Shown one piece after another: positions 8,540-20,490 of a DNA stretch of 64,000 nt; the first letter of the stretch is position 1; the number at the start of each line of letters is the position of its first letter. Source of the DNA: Methyloversatilis discipulorum (lineage in GTDB: Bacteria > Pseudomonadota > Gammaproteobacteria > Burkholderiales > Rhodocyclaceae). The translations under genes were made by a program, and so were the position numbers. The notes under the pieces were generated by a model, which was not told the DNA's origin, made no database searches, and saw only the letters and a list, made by a program, of their open reading frames with translations. The stretch is taken from positions 1,860,001 through 1,924,000 of the forward strand of contig NZ_AZUP01000001.1 in assembly GCF_000527135.1 (NCBI RefSeq), in the 5' to 3' direction.

Positions 8540-11500
8540 TCACTCGAAGCTCTCTTCCGCCTCTTGATCCCGCAGCCGCTCTTGTTCAACCCAGCGATCA
8601 AGATTGGGCAAAATGGTATCTACCCATTGCCTGACATCTTCATGCGGACTCTCGCGTAACACCATCACGGCAGACTTACGGCCGGTAAGGATGCTGGCGA
8701 GTGAGCCGCTCCAACTACGCGGGTGAAATCGCGTCCACAGATCGCCAAGGAAGGCTTGCTTGTCCGGGGCATGATCGAGCAAGTCAAGAAACAGTGGCGA
8801 AATGCCATTACTTACATCGTCCGACTTGCCCTTGAACATCGAGATTGCATGACTTAACGCCTTGTACCGCACGGCTGGTTCACGATCCGCCCATTGACGC
8901 AGGACCTCAGGATCCATGTTCTCGATCGGGTTACCAAAGTCTTCGTTGCGGAGACTACAGCTTCCACTAGGCTTCGCCGGTAACAGGAAGACGTCAAGGG
9001 CAGCAACCGGCTGCGTGTCAAACAGCGCCTTCAGCACGTGGCTCAAATCGTGCCGCGAGAGATGTCTGACCTCCATCTCACTGCAGATATGCGCGCAGAC
9101 TTCGCGCACTGTTGATTCGCCATCGTTGCCCGCACAACAAACTTGAATGACCACATGCAGTCCATAGTCGCGCAATGCGACATTACTGCTGAATTCAGCT
9201 CGACACAGCAACTCACGGCCACGCACGATCAATGACAGGGGGTGCTGCCGGTCCGCCTCACGATCGCAATGTAAGCGCATGTGCAGGATATCAAGCGCGA
9301 CCTCGACCCCACCCGGCAGAGTGGCGATGTCGCCCAACAGATTAGCCAATGCTTCGGGCGGTGAATTGCCAACGACGCCGCAAGCAATGTTTGCGAAGTC
9401 GGAAGCTTGGACCGCCCCTATTCCGATCGCCCGCCTCAAGCGGGCGATTCCATTTTCGTCGATCCCAATGCGCGCCTGAAGGTAAGGTAGGTTACGGCTC
9501 AAGGCCGGACTTACTGTCACGGCTTCGAGGCAGGCTTCGCCAAAATCGCTGTCACGCCGGTGCGCTTCGTAGATGAACCCTCCCAGCACGGTCGCATTGC
9601 GCCCGTTCGGCTCTGCCGTCTCAAAGCAACCGGCCAACTCGCGCCAGATCGCTGCAAGGTCGCTCGCGCCTTCGGCGAGGCCGAGGCCGCACTCGAACAC
9701 CCGCTCGGCACGAGGCTCGGTCATTAGCTCGGTCAGGAAACTGGCGCGCGTTTCGCGGTCATTCGCCAATTGTCGTCCGACGTCCCGCGCCATCTCGGCA
9801 GCCCTGCGCCACGGCTTCATCACATCGCCGTCATCTGACTCGCAGTCCGTAATATCCCAGCCACCGCTAGCGCGGTTGAATACGATCGCACGCGCTCGGT
9901 TTAGGAGGTCTAAAGGCTTGAGCCGCTCAATGATTGTCTCAAGCCGCATTCGGACCCGTTCGGGCATCACGTTGCCCTCGAAGCGAAGTGCAGCGCGGAA
10001 AGAGATCCAGCCTTCGATCCATGGCTTCACCGTAACGAGGGCGCTCGCTGCACGGTCGAGGGCGTCGTGGCAAGCGTCGACGCCCCACAAGCCGCGAACA
10101 TTTTTGGCCAGTATGCCTCTCGCTTCCGGCAGGACCTGAGACAACTCGACGGCGAGATCGATCGCACCGTCGAACCACTCTCCGACGTCCTCATCGACTT
10201 TAGGGAGCCATCCCCAGTCGCGCGAACGTGCTCCGAAATCAAAGTTGCTTGAGGAGCTAAAGCCACGCGTCGTCAGAAGCGCATTGAGCGCGACGGATGC
10301 ACAACGCCGCTTGTCGGCATCGCCGGACCTTGCCAGTAGCCGCACGAACGCGCGACGCTGCTCGGGCAGCGCTTGGGTCCCGGACAGATACAGTTGAAAA
10401 AGCTCCCCAAATCTACTGCGGACCGAATTCTGACGATAGTCATCCGGCTCAGCGGCGAGGAAGCGCGCAAGCAGTGATGCCGCGGCATCAAACATCTGCA
10501 GCTCATAGCCAAGCGCTTTGATCAGGCAGATCCGTTGCCATCGAGTTACCTCGGTCAGCGAAATCAATGACGCGCCGTTCGGGCCATTTAGTTCTTGCGT
10601 CAGCTTAGCCAGAACCGCCTCAGGCTCAATCGGAGCGATGTTGGTCAAGATATAGAGGCCTTCACGTCCCCGCGCCACGAGATCACCAAGGGCTCCGTCA
10701 CTTCGTAGCCAGCGTGCGACCGTTGCCTGGGCCTCACTGCTATCGTGGAGATAGCCCAATCGACGAGAGAGTGACCTCTGCATGCGCGGAGTCAGCGAGG
10801 CGCTGAACCGGTCAAAGTCTGGTGGCGAAATCCGTTGAAGCGCGTAAGTCGCAAGTTGGTTGGCGATCGCTTGCGGAAGGATAGCCCTCCAGCGGCCTCG
10901 CACCTGAGCAATGCCGCGCCGACGAAGCTCGGCAAGCGCAGCGTAAAGAGTCGATGCACTGACCGAACGCAGCGTGCCGATGCGTGCAAGCTCGCCCTCT
11001 CCGGAGGTGTCCTCGCCATTGACCGAATAGAGCAAAGACAGCTCCTCAGCCGCGACCAACAGATTTTGATCGGGATGATTACGCTGCTGGAAGAGTCTCT
11101 CGAACAGCTCGCGGCTCTTGAGTTTGCCCAATGTCTCTCCCCGGCCAAGCGTTTCCGCCAGCGCTCGGGCAACGCGAAAATTGCCATCGCTGAAATCAGC
11201 GATGGTTCGCTGATCAACCTGGGACATATCCGGGAAAGACTGCTTGAGCCAAGCCGCGACCAGATCGGTTGAAGCGGACTGCAGTCGAAAGACACCGGTC
11301 AGCTCAGGCTCGTCGTCTCGAACATCGTATTCAACGGTGAGAAGGCTGACCTTGCTAGCGCTGTTCGAGCAGATGCGGGCGAGCTCCGCATGGGTCGCAG
11401 GGTTGCAGTTGTCGACGACAAGGATGGCCCGCTGCCCGCTCTGCAGGAGCTGTCGGGCCATGTCGCGTGCGGTCGGGATGGTTTCCGCTGAATAGTCAGT

Positions 11501-12328
11501 GTAAATCGCGACGCTCGGATCGAGCGGCTCTTCACCGACTCCGCTCTCGAACAACGCCTGAACGAAGCGGGTTTTTCCAAGGCCTGATAGACCGATCAAG
11601 CGGATGCATTGCTTTGGCGTCCGAAGTGCCGCACGGAGTCGCTCGATGCCCTCGGCAATAGTCAATCGCTCTCGCTCACGCGAGCGCTCATCGGTCAGAC
11701 AGGCCTTGTCATTGAAAAGATAAGGAGTCTCTTCAGTAACGTGCGTTCCGGTCCATCCGCCGATGCTGCTCCAGCCCGACAAACCAAGACCTGTGCGATT
11801 GCGGACCCAAGCGGCGACGCCCGGGTACTCATTGACCCATGTAGCGAGGCGATCACGGTCGTAGAAGTCCGTATAGAGATCGGCCGCATTGGGGAGGTCG
11901 TGCAGTGCCTCGCGCATCGCCGACCGCCGGTCGGCAAGTGGCCTGTCCGCAACCGAATCCTGTGAACTGACGATGATGTATGCGCCCGACACCGTTGCGA
12001 GCTCACAGATGACCTGCCGCAGTTTTCTATCACCGCCACCCGTTGGCTTCGGCCGCATTTCGTTACTAATGGCACTCGGCGGCATCTTCGGCTTCTTCAC
12101 CTGAAAGCCGGTGTTGGACAGTGGCACGAAGTCAGGGCTTGCGATCGATACGGAACACTGCACGCGCACGTCGACTCCGCCATCCGCCGCATCCTGGTCG
12201 CCGCCCGCAGTGACCGCCGACAAAGGACAACCCTGTTTTCGTAGCTCTGCCAGTGCAAGCCGGGCGACCAGGGTACGCAAATCGGCGTCATCCAGATTGC
12301 TGATATCGGTACCTGTTACCTCGAACAT
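8540..12328 (-). CDS. Large Mrr-like nuclease / STAND NTPase protein, candidate anti-phage defence
   Basis: A 1262-residue soluble protein. Residues 1-160 resemble an Mrr-type PD-(D/E)xK nuclease: ADGGVDVRV (D49, D53) followed about 23 residues later by FQVKK (Q76, K78), the D...QxK arrangement of that fold. An NTPase module follows, with Walker A GLSGLGKT at 246-253 and a Walker B-like AILVVDN at 301-307, then a winged-helix-like segment near 420-500. The remaining roughly 750 residues look mainly helical, with no motif I can name. Effector-NTPase-helical sensor is the layout of STAND/Avs-type defence proteins, but no specific family is assigned. It stands alone on its strand, next to toxin-antitoxin genes and remnants, and its codon use looks less GC-rich than nrdAB. 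Function is inferred only from architecture. Confidence 0.7.
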   Translation of the reverse strand: MFEVTGTDISNLDDADLRTLVARLALAELRKQGCPLSAVTAGGDQDAADGGVDVRVQCSVSIASPDFVPLSNTGFQVKKPKMPPSAISNEMRPKPTGGGDRKLRQVICELATVSGAYIIVSSQDSVADRPLADRRSAMREALHDLPNAADLYTDFYDRDRLATWVNEYPGVAAWVRNRTGLGLSGWSSIGGWTGTHVTEETPYLFNDKACLTDERSRERERLTIAEGIERLRAALRTPKQCIRLIGLSGLGKTRFVQALFESGVGEEPLDPSVAIYTDYSAETIPTARDMARQLLQSGQRAILVVDNCNPATHAELARICSNSASKVSLLTVEYDVRDDEPELTGVFRLQSASTDLVAAWLKQSFPDMSQVDQRTIADFSDGNFRVARALAETLGRGETLGKLKSRELFERLFQQRNHPDQNLLVAAEELSLLYSVNGEDTSGEGELARIGTLRSVSASTLYAALAELRRRGIAQVRGRWRAILPQAIANQLATYALQRISPPDFDRFSASLTPRMQRSLSRRLGYLHDSSEAQATVARWLRSDGALGDLVARGREGLYILTNIAPIEPEAVLAKLTQELNGPNGASLISLTEVTRWQRICLIKALGYELQMFDAAASLLARFLAAEPDDYRQNSVRSRFGELFQLYLSGTQALPEQRRAFVRLLARSGDADKRRCASVALNALLTTRGFSSSSNFDFGARSRDWGWLPKVDEDVGEWFDGAIDLAVELSQVLPEARGILAKNVRGLWGVDACHDALDRAASALVTVKPWIEGWISFRAALRFEGNVMPERVRMRLETIIERLKPLDLLNRARAIVFNRASGGWDITDCESDDGDVMKPWRRAAEMARDVGRQLANDRETRASFLTELMTEPRAERVFECGLGLAEGASDLAAIWRELAGCFETAEPNGRNATVLGGFIYEAHRRDSDFGEACLEAVTVSPALSRNLPYLQARIGIDENGIARLRRAIGIGAVQASDFANIACGVVGNSPPEALANLLGDIATLPGGVEVALDILHMRLHCDREADRQHPLSLIVRGRELLCRAEFSSNVALRDYGLHVVIQVCCAGNDGESTVREVCAHICSEMEVRHLSRHDLSHVLKALFDTQPVAALDVFLLPAKPSGSCSLRNEDFGNPIENMDPEVLRQWADREPAVRYKALSHAISMFKGKSDDVSNGISPLFLDLLDHAPDKQAFLGDLWTRFHPRSWSGSLASILTGRKSAVMVLRESPHEDVRQWVDTILPNLDRWVEQERLRDQEAEESFE

Positions 12329-12397
12329 ATGCAGGCTGTCCCGGTTTCCCTAGTCTATGCATCGCTAGCGCGAACGAATCGATCAATCCGCAAAATA

Positions 12398-12426
12398 GAA
12401 AAGCCGGCGTTCGCCGGCTTTTCTCT
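12398..12426. terminator. Rho-independent terminator between nrdB and the STAND gene region
   Basis: A perfect hairpin, GAAAAGCCGGCG facing CGCCGGCTTTTC, with A-rich and T-rich flanks so it can work on both strands. It lies just after the nrdB stop on the minus strand and before the start of the STAND gene, so its main role is probably to end the nrdAB transcript. Confidence 0.85.
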
Positions 12427-12437
12427 TTACTCAAACA

Positions 12438-13604
12438 TCAATCCCAACTCAACGCCCCACCCGTTTGATACTCGATCACCCGGGTTTCGAAGAAGTTGCG
12501 TTCCTTCTTCAGGTCGATCATTTCGCTCATCCACGGGAAGGGGTTTTCCGCGCCCGGGTAGAGCACGTCCAGACCGATCTGCTGCGCGCGGCGGTTGGCG
12601 ATGAAGCGCAGGTATTCCTTGAACATGTTCGAGTTGAGGCCAAGCACGCCGCGCGGCATGGTGTCTTCGGCGTAGCGGTACTCCAGCTCGACGGCCTTGC
12701 GGAACAGGGCCTTGAGCTCTTCGCGGAATTCCGGGGTCCACAGGTGCGGGTTTTCGAGCTTGATCTGGTTGATCAGGTCGATGCCGAAATTACAGTGCAT
12801 GGACTCGTCGCGCAGGATGTACTGGTACTGCTCGGCGGCGCCGGTCATCTTGTTCTGGCGGCCCAGCGCCAGGATCTGCACGAAGCCCACGTAGAAGAAC
12901 AGGCCTTCCATCAGGCAGGCGAACACGATGAGGCTCTTCAGCAGTTGCTGGTCGGCTTCGGGCGTGCCGGTCTTGAAGGCCGGGTCGGTCAGCACGTCGA
13001 TGAAGGGGATGAGGAACTCGTCCTTGTCACGGATGGACTGCACTTCGTGATAGGCGTTGAACACCTCGCCTTCGTCCAGGCCGAGCGACTCGACGATGTA
13101 CTGGTAGGCGTGGGTGTGGATGGCCTCCTCAAAGGCCTGGCGCAGCAAATACTGGCGGCACTCGGGCGCGGTGATGTGGCGGTAGGTGCCGAGCACGATG
13201 TTGTTGGCGGCCAGCGAATCGGCGGTGACGAAGAAACCGAGGTTGCGCTTGACCAGACGGCGCTCGTCTTCGGTCAGGCCGTTCGGCGACTTCCACAGTT
13301 CGATGTCGCGCTGCATGTTCACTTCCTGCGGCATCCAGTGGTTGGCGCAGCCGGCGAGGTACTTTTCCCAGGCCCACTTGTACTTGAAAGGCACGAGCTG
13401 GTTCACGTCGGTGCCGCCGTTGATGACGCGCTTGTCTTCGGCGCGGATGCGGCGCATGCGCGCGTCGCCCTGGGCGGCCGGCGTGGCCGGCGGCGACATC
13501 GGCAGTTCGCGCGAGTCGGGTTCGAACGGACGCGATGCGGGCGTGCGCAGCGCCAGACCGGGTTGCGGTGCGGTCATCGGCAGGTCGTCTTCGAAACTCA
13601 GCAT
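12438..13604 (-). CDS. nrdB: Ribonucleoside-diphosphate reductase class Ia, beta subunit
   Basis: The 388-residue small subunit of ribonucleotide reductase. It holds the di-iron site and the tyrosyl radical that starts reduction of ribonucleotides to deoxyribonucleotides. The ligands are visible: D129 (VTADS), E160 and H163 (EEAIHTHAY), E233 (LMEGL), E267 and H270 (RDESMH). The radical tyrosine is Y167, so this is a tyrosyl-radical enzyme and not the Phe-containing class Ic. The first 50 residues form a Pro-rich extension seen in some proteobacterial NrdB. A clear AAGGAG ribosome site precedes the ATG. It follows nrdA after 151 bases and should share its NrdR-controlled promoter. Confidence 0.97.
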   Translation of the reverse strand: MLSFEDDLPMTAPQPGLALRTPASRPFEPDSRELPMSPPATPAAQGDARMRRIRAEDKRVINGGTDVNQLVPFKYKWAWEKYLAGCANHWMPQEVNMQRDIELWKSPNGLTEDERRLVKRNLGFFVTADSLAANNIVLGTYRHITAPECRQYLLRQAFEEAIHTHAYQYIVESLGLDEGEVFNAYHEVQSIRDKDEFLIPFIDVLTDPAFKTGTPEADQQLLKSLIVFACLMEGLFFYVGFVQILALGRQNKMTGAAEQYQYILRDESMHCNFGIDLINQIKLENPHLWTPEFREELKALFRKAVELEYRYAEDTMPRGVLGLNSNMFKEYLRFIANRRAQQIGLDVLYPGAENPFPWMSEMIDLKKERNFFETRVIEYQTGGALSWD

Positions 13605-13755
13605 TGTTGTTTTCTCCTTCAGTCGGCGCGCGCTGCGCGCCGGGTATTGCTTTATGTCAGGTGGAGCGATGCGCGGAGCTGGCTCCGCTAGCCCCTGGCC
13701 CCTAGCCCCTCATCCCCCCGCTCGCGCCTGCGAAGCAGGCACGGGCGGGACGTGC
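13605..13755. other. nrdA-nrdB intergenic region with a short tandem repeat and hairpin
   Basis: This spacer holds a tandemly repeated word (TAGCCCCTGGCCCCTAGCCC, about 13689-13708) and a small hairpin around GCCTGCGAAGCAGGC (about 13727-13741). No T-tract follows, so it does not look like a full terminator; it may tune relative expression of nrdA and nrdB or be neutral sequence. Confidence 0.4.
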
Positions 13756-16617
<2,862 letters not shown>

Positions 16618-16688
16618 GCGGACGTCTCCCTGTAAGGCCGTCGCGAGCGCGACGGAGAAGCGGTTTTTGATGGGATTTCGCTAACTGA

Positions 16689-16704
16689 CCACTATAGGTA
16701 GTGG
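16689..16704. promoter_or_regulatory. NrdR box 1
   Basis: The 16-base near-palindrome CCACTATAGGTAGTGG matches the NrdR box pattern (acaCTATATaTAGtgt-like). It is one of two such sites upstream of nrdA. NrdR represses ribonucleotide reductase genes when dATP is high. Confidence 0.85.
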
Positions 16705-16719
16705 TTGAAGCTCGATGAG

Positions 16720-16735
16720 CTACTAATTCTAGTGA
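16720..16735. promoter_or_regulatory. NrdR box 2
   Basis: The 16-base sequence CTACTAATTCTAGTGA is a second, weaker NrdR box. Its start lies exactly 31 bases from that of box 1, about three helical turns, which is the spacing NrdR tandem boxes normally show. On the minus strand the stretch also contains TAGAAT, a possible -10 element for nrdA. Confidence 0.8.
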
Positions 16736-16876
16736 GCCAATCCGGCACCCGCAAGCGCGATTTTTCTGCTAAGCGGCATCGCGGCGGCCTGAAAATCACC
16801 CTTCGATGTGCAGGGGAATCGCACCGGACAAGGGCTGGCGAGGCGTAACCCGGCGCAAACGCCGGTATGGCGGGAA

Positions 16877-17431
16877 TCAGTCCGACCGGATGACGCCGGG
16901 CAAGCGTTTCCAGTCGAAGCAGGCACCGGGATCAATCTTTCTTCCCGGCGCGATATCCGAATGACCTACCACGTCGACCACCGGATGCCGTTTGCGCAGC
17001 GCATCAATCAACGCTGCGGCGCACCGGTATTGGGCGTCCTCGAAGGGCAGCACGTTGCAACCTTCAAGCTCGATGCCGACCGAGAAGTCGTTGCAGCCCT
17101 CCCGCCCGCCCCAGCTCGAACGGCCGGCATGCCAGGCGCGGCGCGTACTCGACACGAACTGCAGCAGTTCGCCGTTGCGCCGCACCACGAAATGCGCCGA
17201 CACGCGCAACGGCGCGACGTCGACGAAGTACGGGTGGGCCGCCGGGTCGAGCCGGTTCAGGAAGAGGTCTTCTATATAGGGGCCGCCGAATTCGCCCGGC
17301 GGCAGGCTGATGCAGTGCATCACCACCAGCGACACCGGTTCGCCCTCAGGGCGCGGGTCGGAATTGGGCGATTCGATGCGGCGGGCGGCGGTACACCAGC
17401 CATCGGCGTCGATAAGGAAATCGGTGGTCAT
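16877..17431 (-). CDS. ampD: 1,6-anhydro-N-acetylmuramyl-L-alanine amidase
   Basis: A 184-residue cytoplasmic zinc amidase that removes the peptide from anhydro-muropeptides during peptidoglycan recycling; loss of AmpD derepresses AmpC beta-lactamase in species that have it. Zinc ligands of the amidase_2 fold are visible in VVMHCISLPPGEFGG (first His) and GHSDIAPGRKIDPG (His and Asp), and the substrate-binding region SAHFVVRRNGEL is typical. The ATG at 17431 fits the AmpD start; the longer in-frame extension upstream runs through a REP element and is Arg/Pro-rich, so I rejected it. Neighbours pilR and pilS on the same strand are a common betaproteobacterial order. Confidence 0.93.
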   Translation of the reverse strand: MTTDFLIDADGWCTAARRIESPNSDPRPEGEPVSLVVMHCISLPPGEFGGPYIEDLFLNRLDPAAHPYFVDVAPLRVSAHFVVRRNGELLQFVSSTRRAWHAGRSSWGGREGCNDFSVGIELEGCNVLPFEDAQYRCAAALIDALRKRHPVVDVVGHSDIAPGRKIDPGACFDWKRLPGVIRSD

Positions 17432-17455
17432 CGGGCGTGGCCGGGCAGCGGCAGA

Positions 17456-17516
17456 TCGCGAGCAAGCTCGCTCCCACGTCGGGGCAGGCTGCTTGCGGGA
17501 GCGCGCTTGCTCACGA
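17456..17516. repeat. Inverted pair of REP-type elements (REPIN/BIME-like)
   Basis: Two similar about 22-base imperfect palindromes face each other: TCGCGAGCAAGCTCGCTC at 17456 and GCGGGAGCGCGCTTGCTCAC at 17495, separated by about 17 bases. The first matches the well-known Pseudomonas-type REP word GGGAGCGAGCTTGCTCGCGA. It lies in the ampD-pilR spacer. Such elements are spread by a RAYT transposase; none is encoded in this window. Confidence 0.75.
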
Positions 17517-17554
17517 CAAGGCGCCCAACATCCTGACGACGGTGGCCGCTGCAC

Positions 17555-18904
17555 TCAGTCATTGATGCCCAGCCGCTGCAGCCGGTAGCGCAGCGAGCGG
17601 AAGGTGACGCCGAGCAGGCGGGCCGCCGCGGTACGGTTGTAGCGGGTCTTGCGCAGCGCGTCCTCGATGGCGGCGCGCTCCATGCGGTCGAGATAGTCCT
17701 GCAGCGGCAGTTCGCCGGCCGGCATATCAGGCACTTCGTCGTCGACCGGCATCAGGCCGAGGTCGGCGGCGTCGATGCGCTCACCGGAGCTGAGCGCGTA
17801 GGCGCGTTCGAGCACATTCTCCAGTTCGCGCACATTGCCGGGGAAGGGATAGGCGCACAGCGCATCGACCGCCGCACGCGTCAGTTCGGGCTTCTTGCCG
17901 TCGGCGGCGGCGATGCGTTCGAGCAGGGTCTGCGCCAGTTGCGGGATGGATTCGCGGCACTCACGCAGGCTGGGCATGCGCAGTTCGAGCACGTTGAGCC
18001 GGTAGAAGAGATCCTGGCGGAAACGGCCCTCGTCCACCATCTGCCGCAGATTGCGGTGGGTGGCGCTGATCAGGCGCACGTCGGTCGCCTCTTCGGCGCG
18101 CGCACCGACGCGGCGTACGGACTTCTCCTGTATCGCGCGCAGCAGCTTCACCTGCATCGCCAGCGGCAGGTCGCCCACTTCGTCGAGGAACAGCGTGCCA
18201 CCGCGGGCCGCCTGGAAATAGCCTTCGCGGTCGGCGTCGGCGCCGGTGAAGGCGCCCTTGGCGTAACCGAAGAACTCGGACTCGACCAGGTTCTCGGGTA
18301 TGGCGCCGCAATTGACCGCGACGAAAGGCCCTTCGCGCCGCGCACCCAGCTCGTGTATCAGCCGCGCCGCGCGTTCCTTGCCGCTGCCCGATTCGCCGTG
18401 GATATGCACCGGTGCGCCACTGCGCGCGAGCTTGGCGATGGTTTCGCGCACCTGGGTCATGGCCGGCGCGTCGCCCACCAGCGCGTCGGTGCCGGCCGGT
18501 CGCACCTCGCTGCCGCGCGTCGGCAGGTCGAGCGCCGAACGCACCAGCGCGCGCAGCTGTTCGATTGACACCGGCTTGGCGAGATAGTCGAAGGCGCCCG
18601 CCTTCAGCGCGGCGACCGCGTTGTCCATGCTGCCGAAGGCGGTGATGACGGCCACCGGCAGATCGCGGTGGTGTTCGGCGATGTGACGCACCAAATCCAT
18701 GCCTTCGCCATCGGGCAGGCGCATGTCGGTCAGGCACAGCGCGAAGCGTTCCTTGCCGAGCAGTTCACGCGCCTCGCCGACCGATCCGGCGAGCGAGGCG
18801 TGCAGGCCCATGCGCGCGAGCGACATGTCGAGCAGTTCGCGCAGGTCGTCTTCGTCGTCGACGACCAGCACCTTCAGCTCCCGCTCAGTCCGCCGCCGTT
18901 CCAT
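17555..18904 (-). CDS. pilR: Sigma-54-dependent response regulator PilR
   Basis: A 449-residue NtrC-type regulator. Receiver domain (about 10-125) with phosphoacceptor D60 (CLTDMRLPDGEG); AAA+ domain (about 145-380) with Walker A GESGSGKE, the sigma-54 contact motif GAFTGA and the DLFYRLNVLE segment; Fis-type HTH at the end (RTAAARLLGVTFRSLRYRL). PilR activates the sigma-54 promoter of the type IV pilin gene pilA. The gene start overlaps the 3' end of pilS by 31 bases, so the two are translationally linked. No pil structural genes lie in the window. Confidence 0.92.
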   Translation of the reverse strand: MERRRTERELKVLVVDDEDDLRELLDMSLARMGLHASLAGSVGEARELLGKERFALCLTDMRLPDGEGMDLVRHIAEHHRDLPVAVITAFGSMDNAVAALKAGAFDYLAKPVSIEQLRALVRSALDLPTRGSEVRPAGTDALVGDAPAMTQVRETIAKLARSGAPVHIHGESGSGKERAARLIHELGARREGPFVAVNCGAIPENLVESEFFGYAKGAFTGADADREGYFQAARGGTLFLDEVGDLPLAMQVKLLRAIQEKSVRRVGARAEEATDVRLISATHRNLRQMVDEGRFRQDLFYRLNVLELRMPSLRECRESIPQLAQTLLERIAAADGKKPELTRAAVDALCAYPFPGNVRELENVLERAYALSSGERIDAADLGLMPVDDEVPDMPAGELPLQDYLDRMERAAIEDALRKTRYNRTAAARLLGVTFRSLRYRLQRLGIND

Positions 18905-20490
18905 GATTCGTCCAAGCTCCTGTTCAGGCCGCGCAGGCGAAAGTGCGCACCCGGCGAATTATCCACGAAGTCGAGCGTGGCCCCGTTGGCGTCGCTGAGT
19001 TCGCGCGCGATGTAGAGGCCGAGCCCGGTGCCGCGGCTGTGCGTGGTGAAGAAAGGTTCGAACAGGTGGGCGCGCGCGCTGTCGGTGACGCCGGGGCCGT
19101 TGTCGACGATGTCGAGCTGGGTGGCGTCCTCGGTCGCGCTGACCGTCAGGCGCACCGCGCCGTCGTCCGGGCCGGCGAAGCGCAGCGCATTGCCGAGCAG
19201 GTTCCACAGCACCTGGTGCAGATGGCCGCGATCGAACCAGATGCTCGCCGGCGCGCCGGTTTCGATGTGCACGCGCGCACGCACGCCCGGCTCGCGCATC
19301 GCGAATTCATCGACGAAGGTGCGCACGTAAGCACTCAGTTCGAGCAGTTCCGGCTCGGCGCGGTCGCGGCGGCCCAGTTCCAGCACGTCGCTGACCATGC
19401 GGTCCAGCCGCTGCGCGTTGTCGCCGATGATGCGGGTGAGCCGTGCCTGCGTCTCGGCGCGCCGCTCCTCCTGCAGCAGTTCGGCCGCCTGGCTGATGGC
19501 GGCCAGCGGGTTGCGGATCTCGTGCGCCATGCTGGCGGTCAGCCGGCCGAGCGCAGCGAGCTTGATCTGCCGCGCCTGTTCGCGCAGCCGCGCCAGATCT
19601 TCGATGAACACCAGATGCCCACCGGCACCGCCGGCCGGCACGCAGCGCACGCGCAGCGCCGCCGGGCGCGACGGCAGATCGAGCACGAACACGCGTTCGC
19701 GGTCGGGGTCGGCCTGTGCCGCCATCGCCGCGGCAAGCGCCGGCGAATAGTCGGCCAGCATGACCGGCCGCGGCATCAGCGGATCGAGCAGGCGGCGCGC
19801 CTGCGGATTGGCCTGCCGCACGTGGCCGAGCGTATCGACCACCAGCACGCCGTCGTCCATGTCGCGGATCACTCGTTCGTTCACCCGCACCTGCTCGGCC
19901 AGGTCGCGACCCCGCTCGCGCGCCAGCGACTCGTTGGCGATGACCCGCCGCGCCAGCAGGCGCACCGCGATCGCGGTGGCGAAGAAGCCGATGCTGATCG
20001 AGCCGACATGCACGAAGCCACCGGCGTCGGAGCCCAGCGTGACCCACTGCATCGCCTGCTGGAACAGCATGGCGAGACTGGCCACCGCCGCGTAGAACAC
20101 CGCCAGGCGCCCCTGCCCGACCAGTGCAGCGAACGCCAGCACGACCACGTGCATGAAGGGCAGACCGGTGCTGAGCCCACCGCCCGCGTAAGTCAGCAGC
20201 GTGAGGAAGAAGATGTCGGCGAGTACGCCTGCGGTCAGCCGTGCGTCATCGGTCGGCAGCAGGCGGTCGGCGCCGAGCATGACGCAGACGGCGAACACCC
20301 AGTAGCCGCGCGCGGCGCTGGCGAACAGCGCGCCGCGGTAATCGGCAAAACTGATCTCGCCCGGCACGCCGAACACCAGCGCAACCAGCACCGAGGCGAT
20401 CAGCAGGCGATACAGATTGAAGTAGCGCAGCGAACTCACCCGCGCCACCGGCAGCGCGGCGGCGCCGTCAGACCCGGCTGTCGTGAGCAT
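18874..20490 (-). CDS. pilS: Sensor histidine kinase PilS
   Basis: A 538-residue membrane kinase with about six N-terminal helices (residues about 20-190), a PAS-like region (MDDGVLVVDTLGHVRQANPQA, about 220-330) and the kinase core: H-box SMAHEIRNPLAAISQAAELL, N-box WNLLGNALRFAG, and G-boxes DNGPGV and GTGLGLYIARE. The six-helix membrane part is the PilS signature; in Pseudomonas PilS senses pilin in the membrane. The ATG at 20490 was chosen because the upstream extension lies over another gene in a different frame and looks non-coding. Its start overlaps the preceding small gene by 23 bases. Confidence 0.92.
   Translation of the reverse strand: MLTTAGSDGAAALPVARVSSLRYFNLYRLLIASVLVALVFGVPGEISFADYRGALFASAARGYWVFAVCVMLGADRLLPTDDARLTAGVLADIFFLTLLTYAGGGLSTGLPFMHVVVLAFAALVGQGRLAVFYAAVASLAMLFQQAMQWVTLGSDAGGFVHVGSISIGFFATAIAVRLLARRVIANESLARERGRDLAEQVRVNERVIRDMDDGVLVVDTLGHVRQANPQARRLLDPLMPRPVMLADYSPALAAAMAAQADPDRERVFVLDLPSRPAALRVRCVPAGGAGGHLVFIEDLARLREQARQIKLAALGRLTASMAHEIRNPLAAISQAAELLQEERRAETQARLTRIIGDNAQRLDRMVSDVLELGRRDRAEPELLELSAYVRTFVDEFAMREPGVRARVHIETGAPASIWFDRGHLHQVLWNLLGNALRFAGPDDGAVRLTVSATEDATQLDIVDNGPGVTDSARAHLFEPFFTTHSRGTGLGLYIARELSDANGATLDFVDNSPGAHFRLRGLNRSLDESWNGGGLSGS

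Noticed and set aside
17432..17554. N-terminal extension of ampD to 17554
   Set aside because: The extra 41 residues translate a REP pair and are Arg/Pro-rich; AmpD proteins start at the ATG at 17431.
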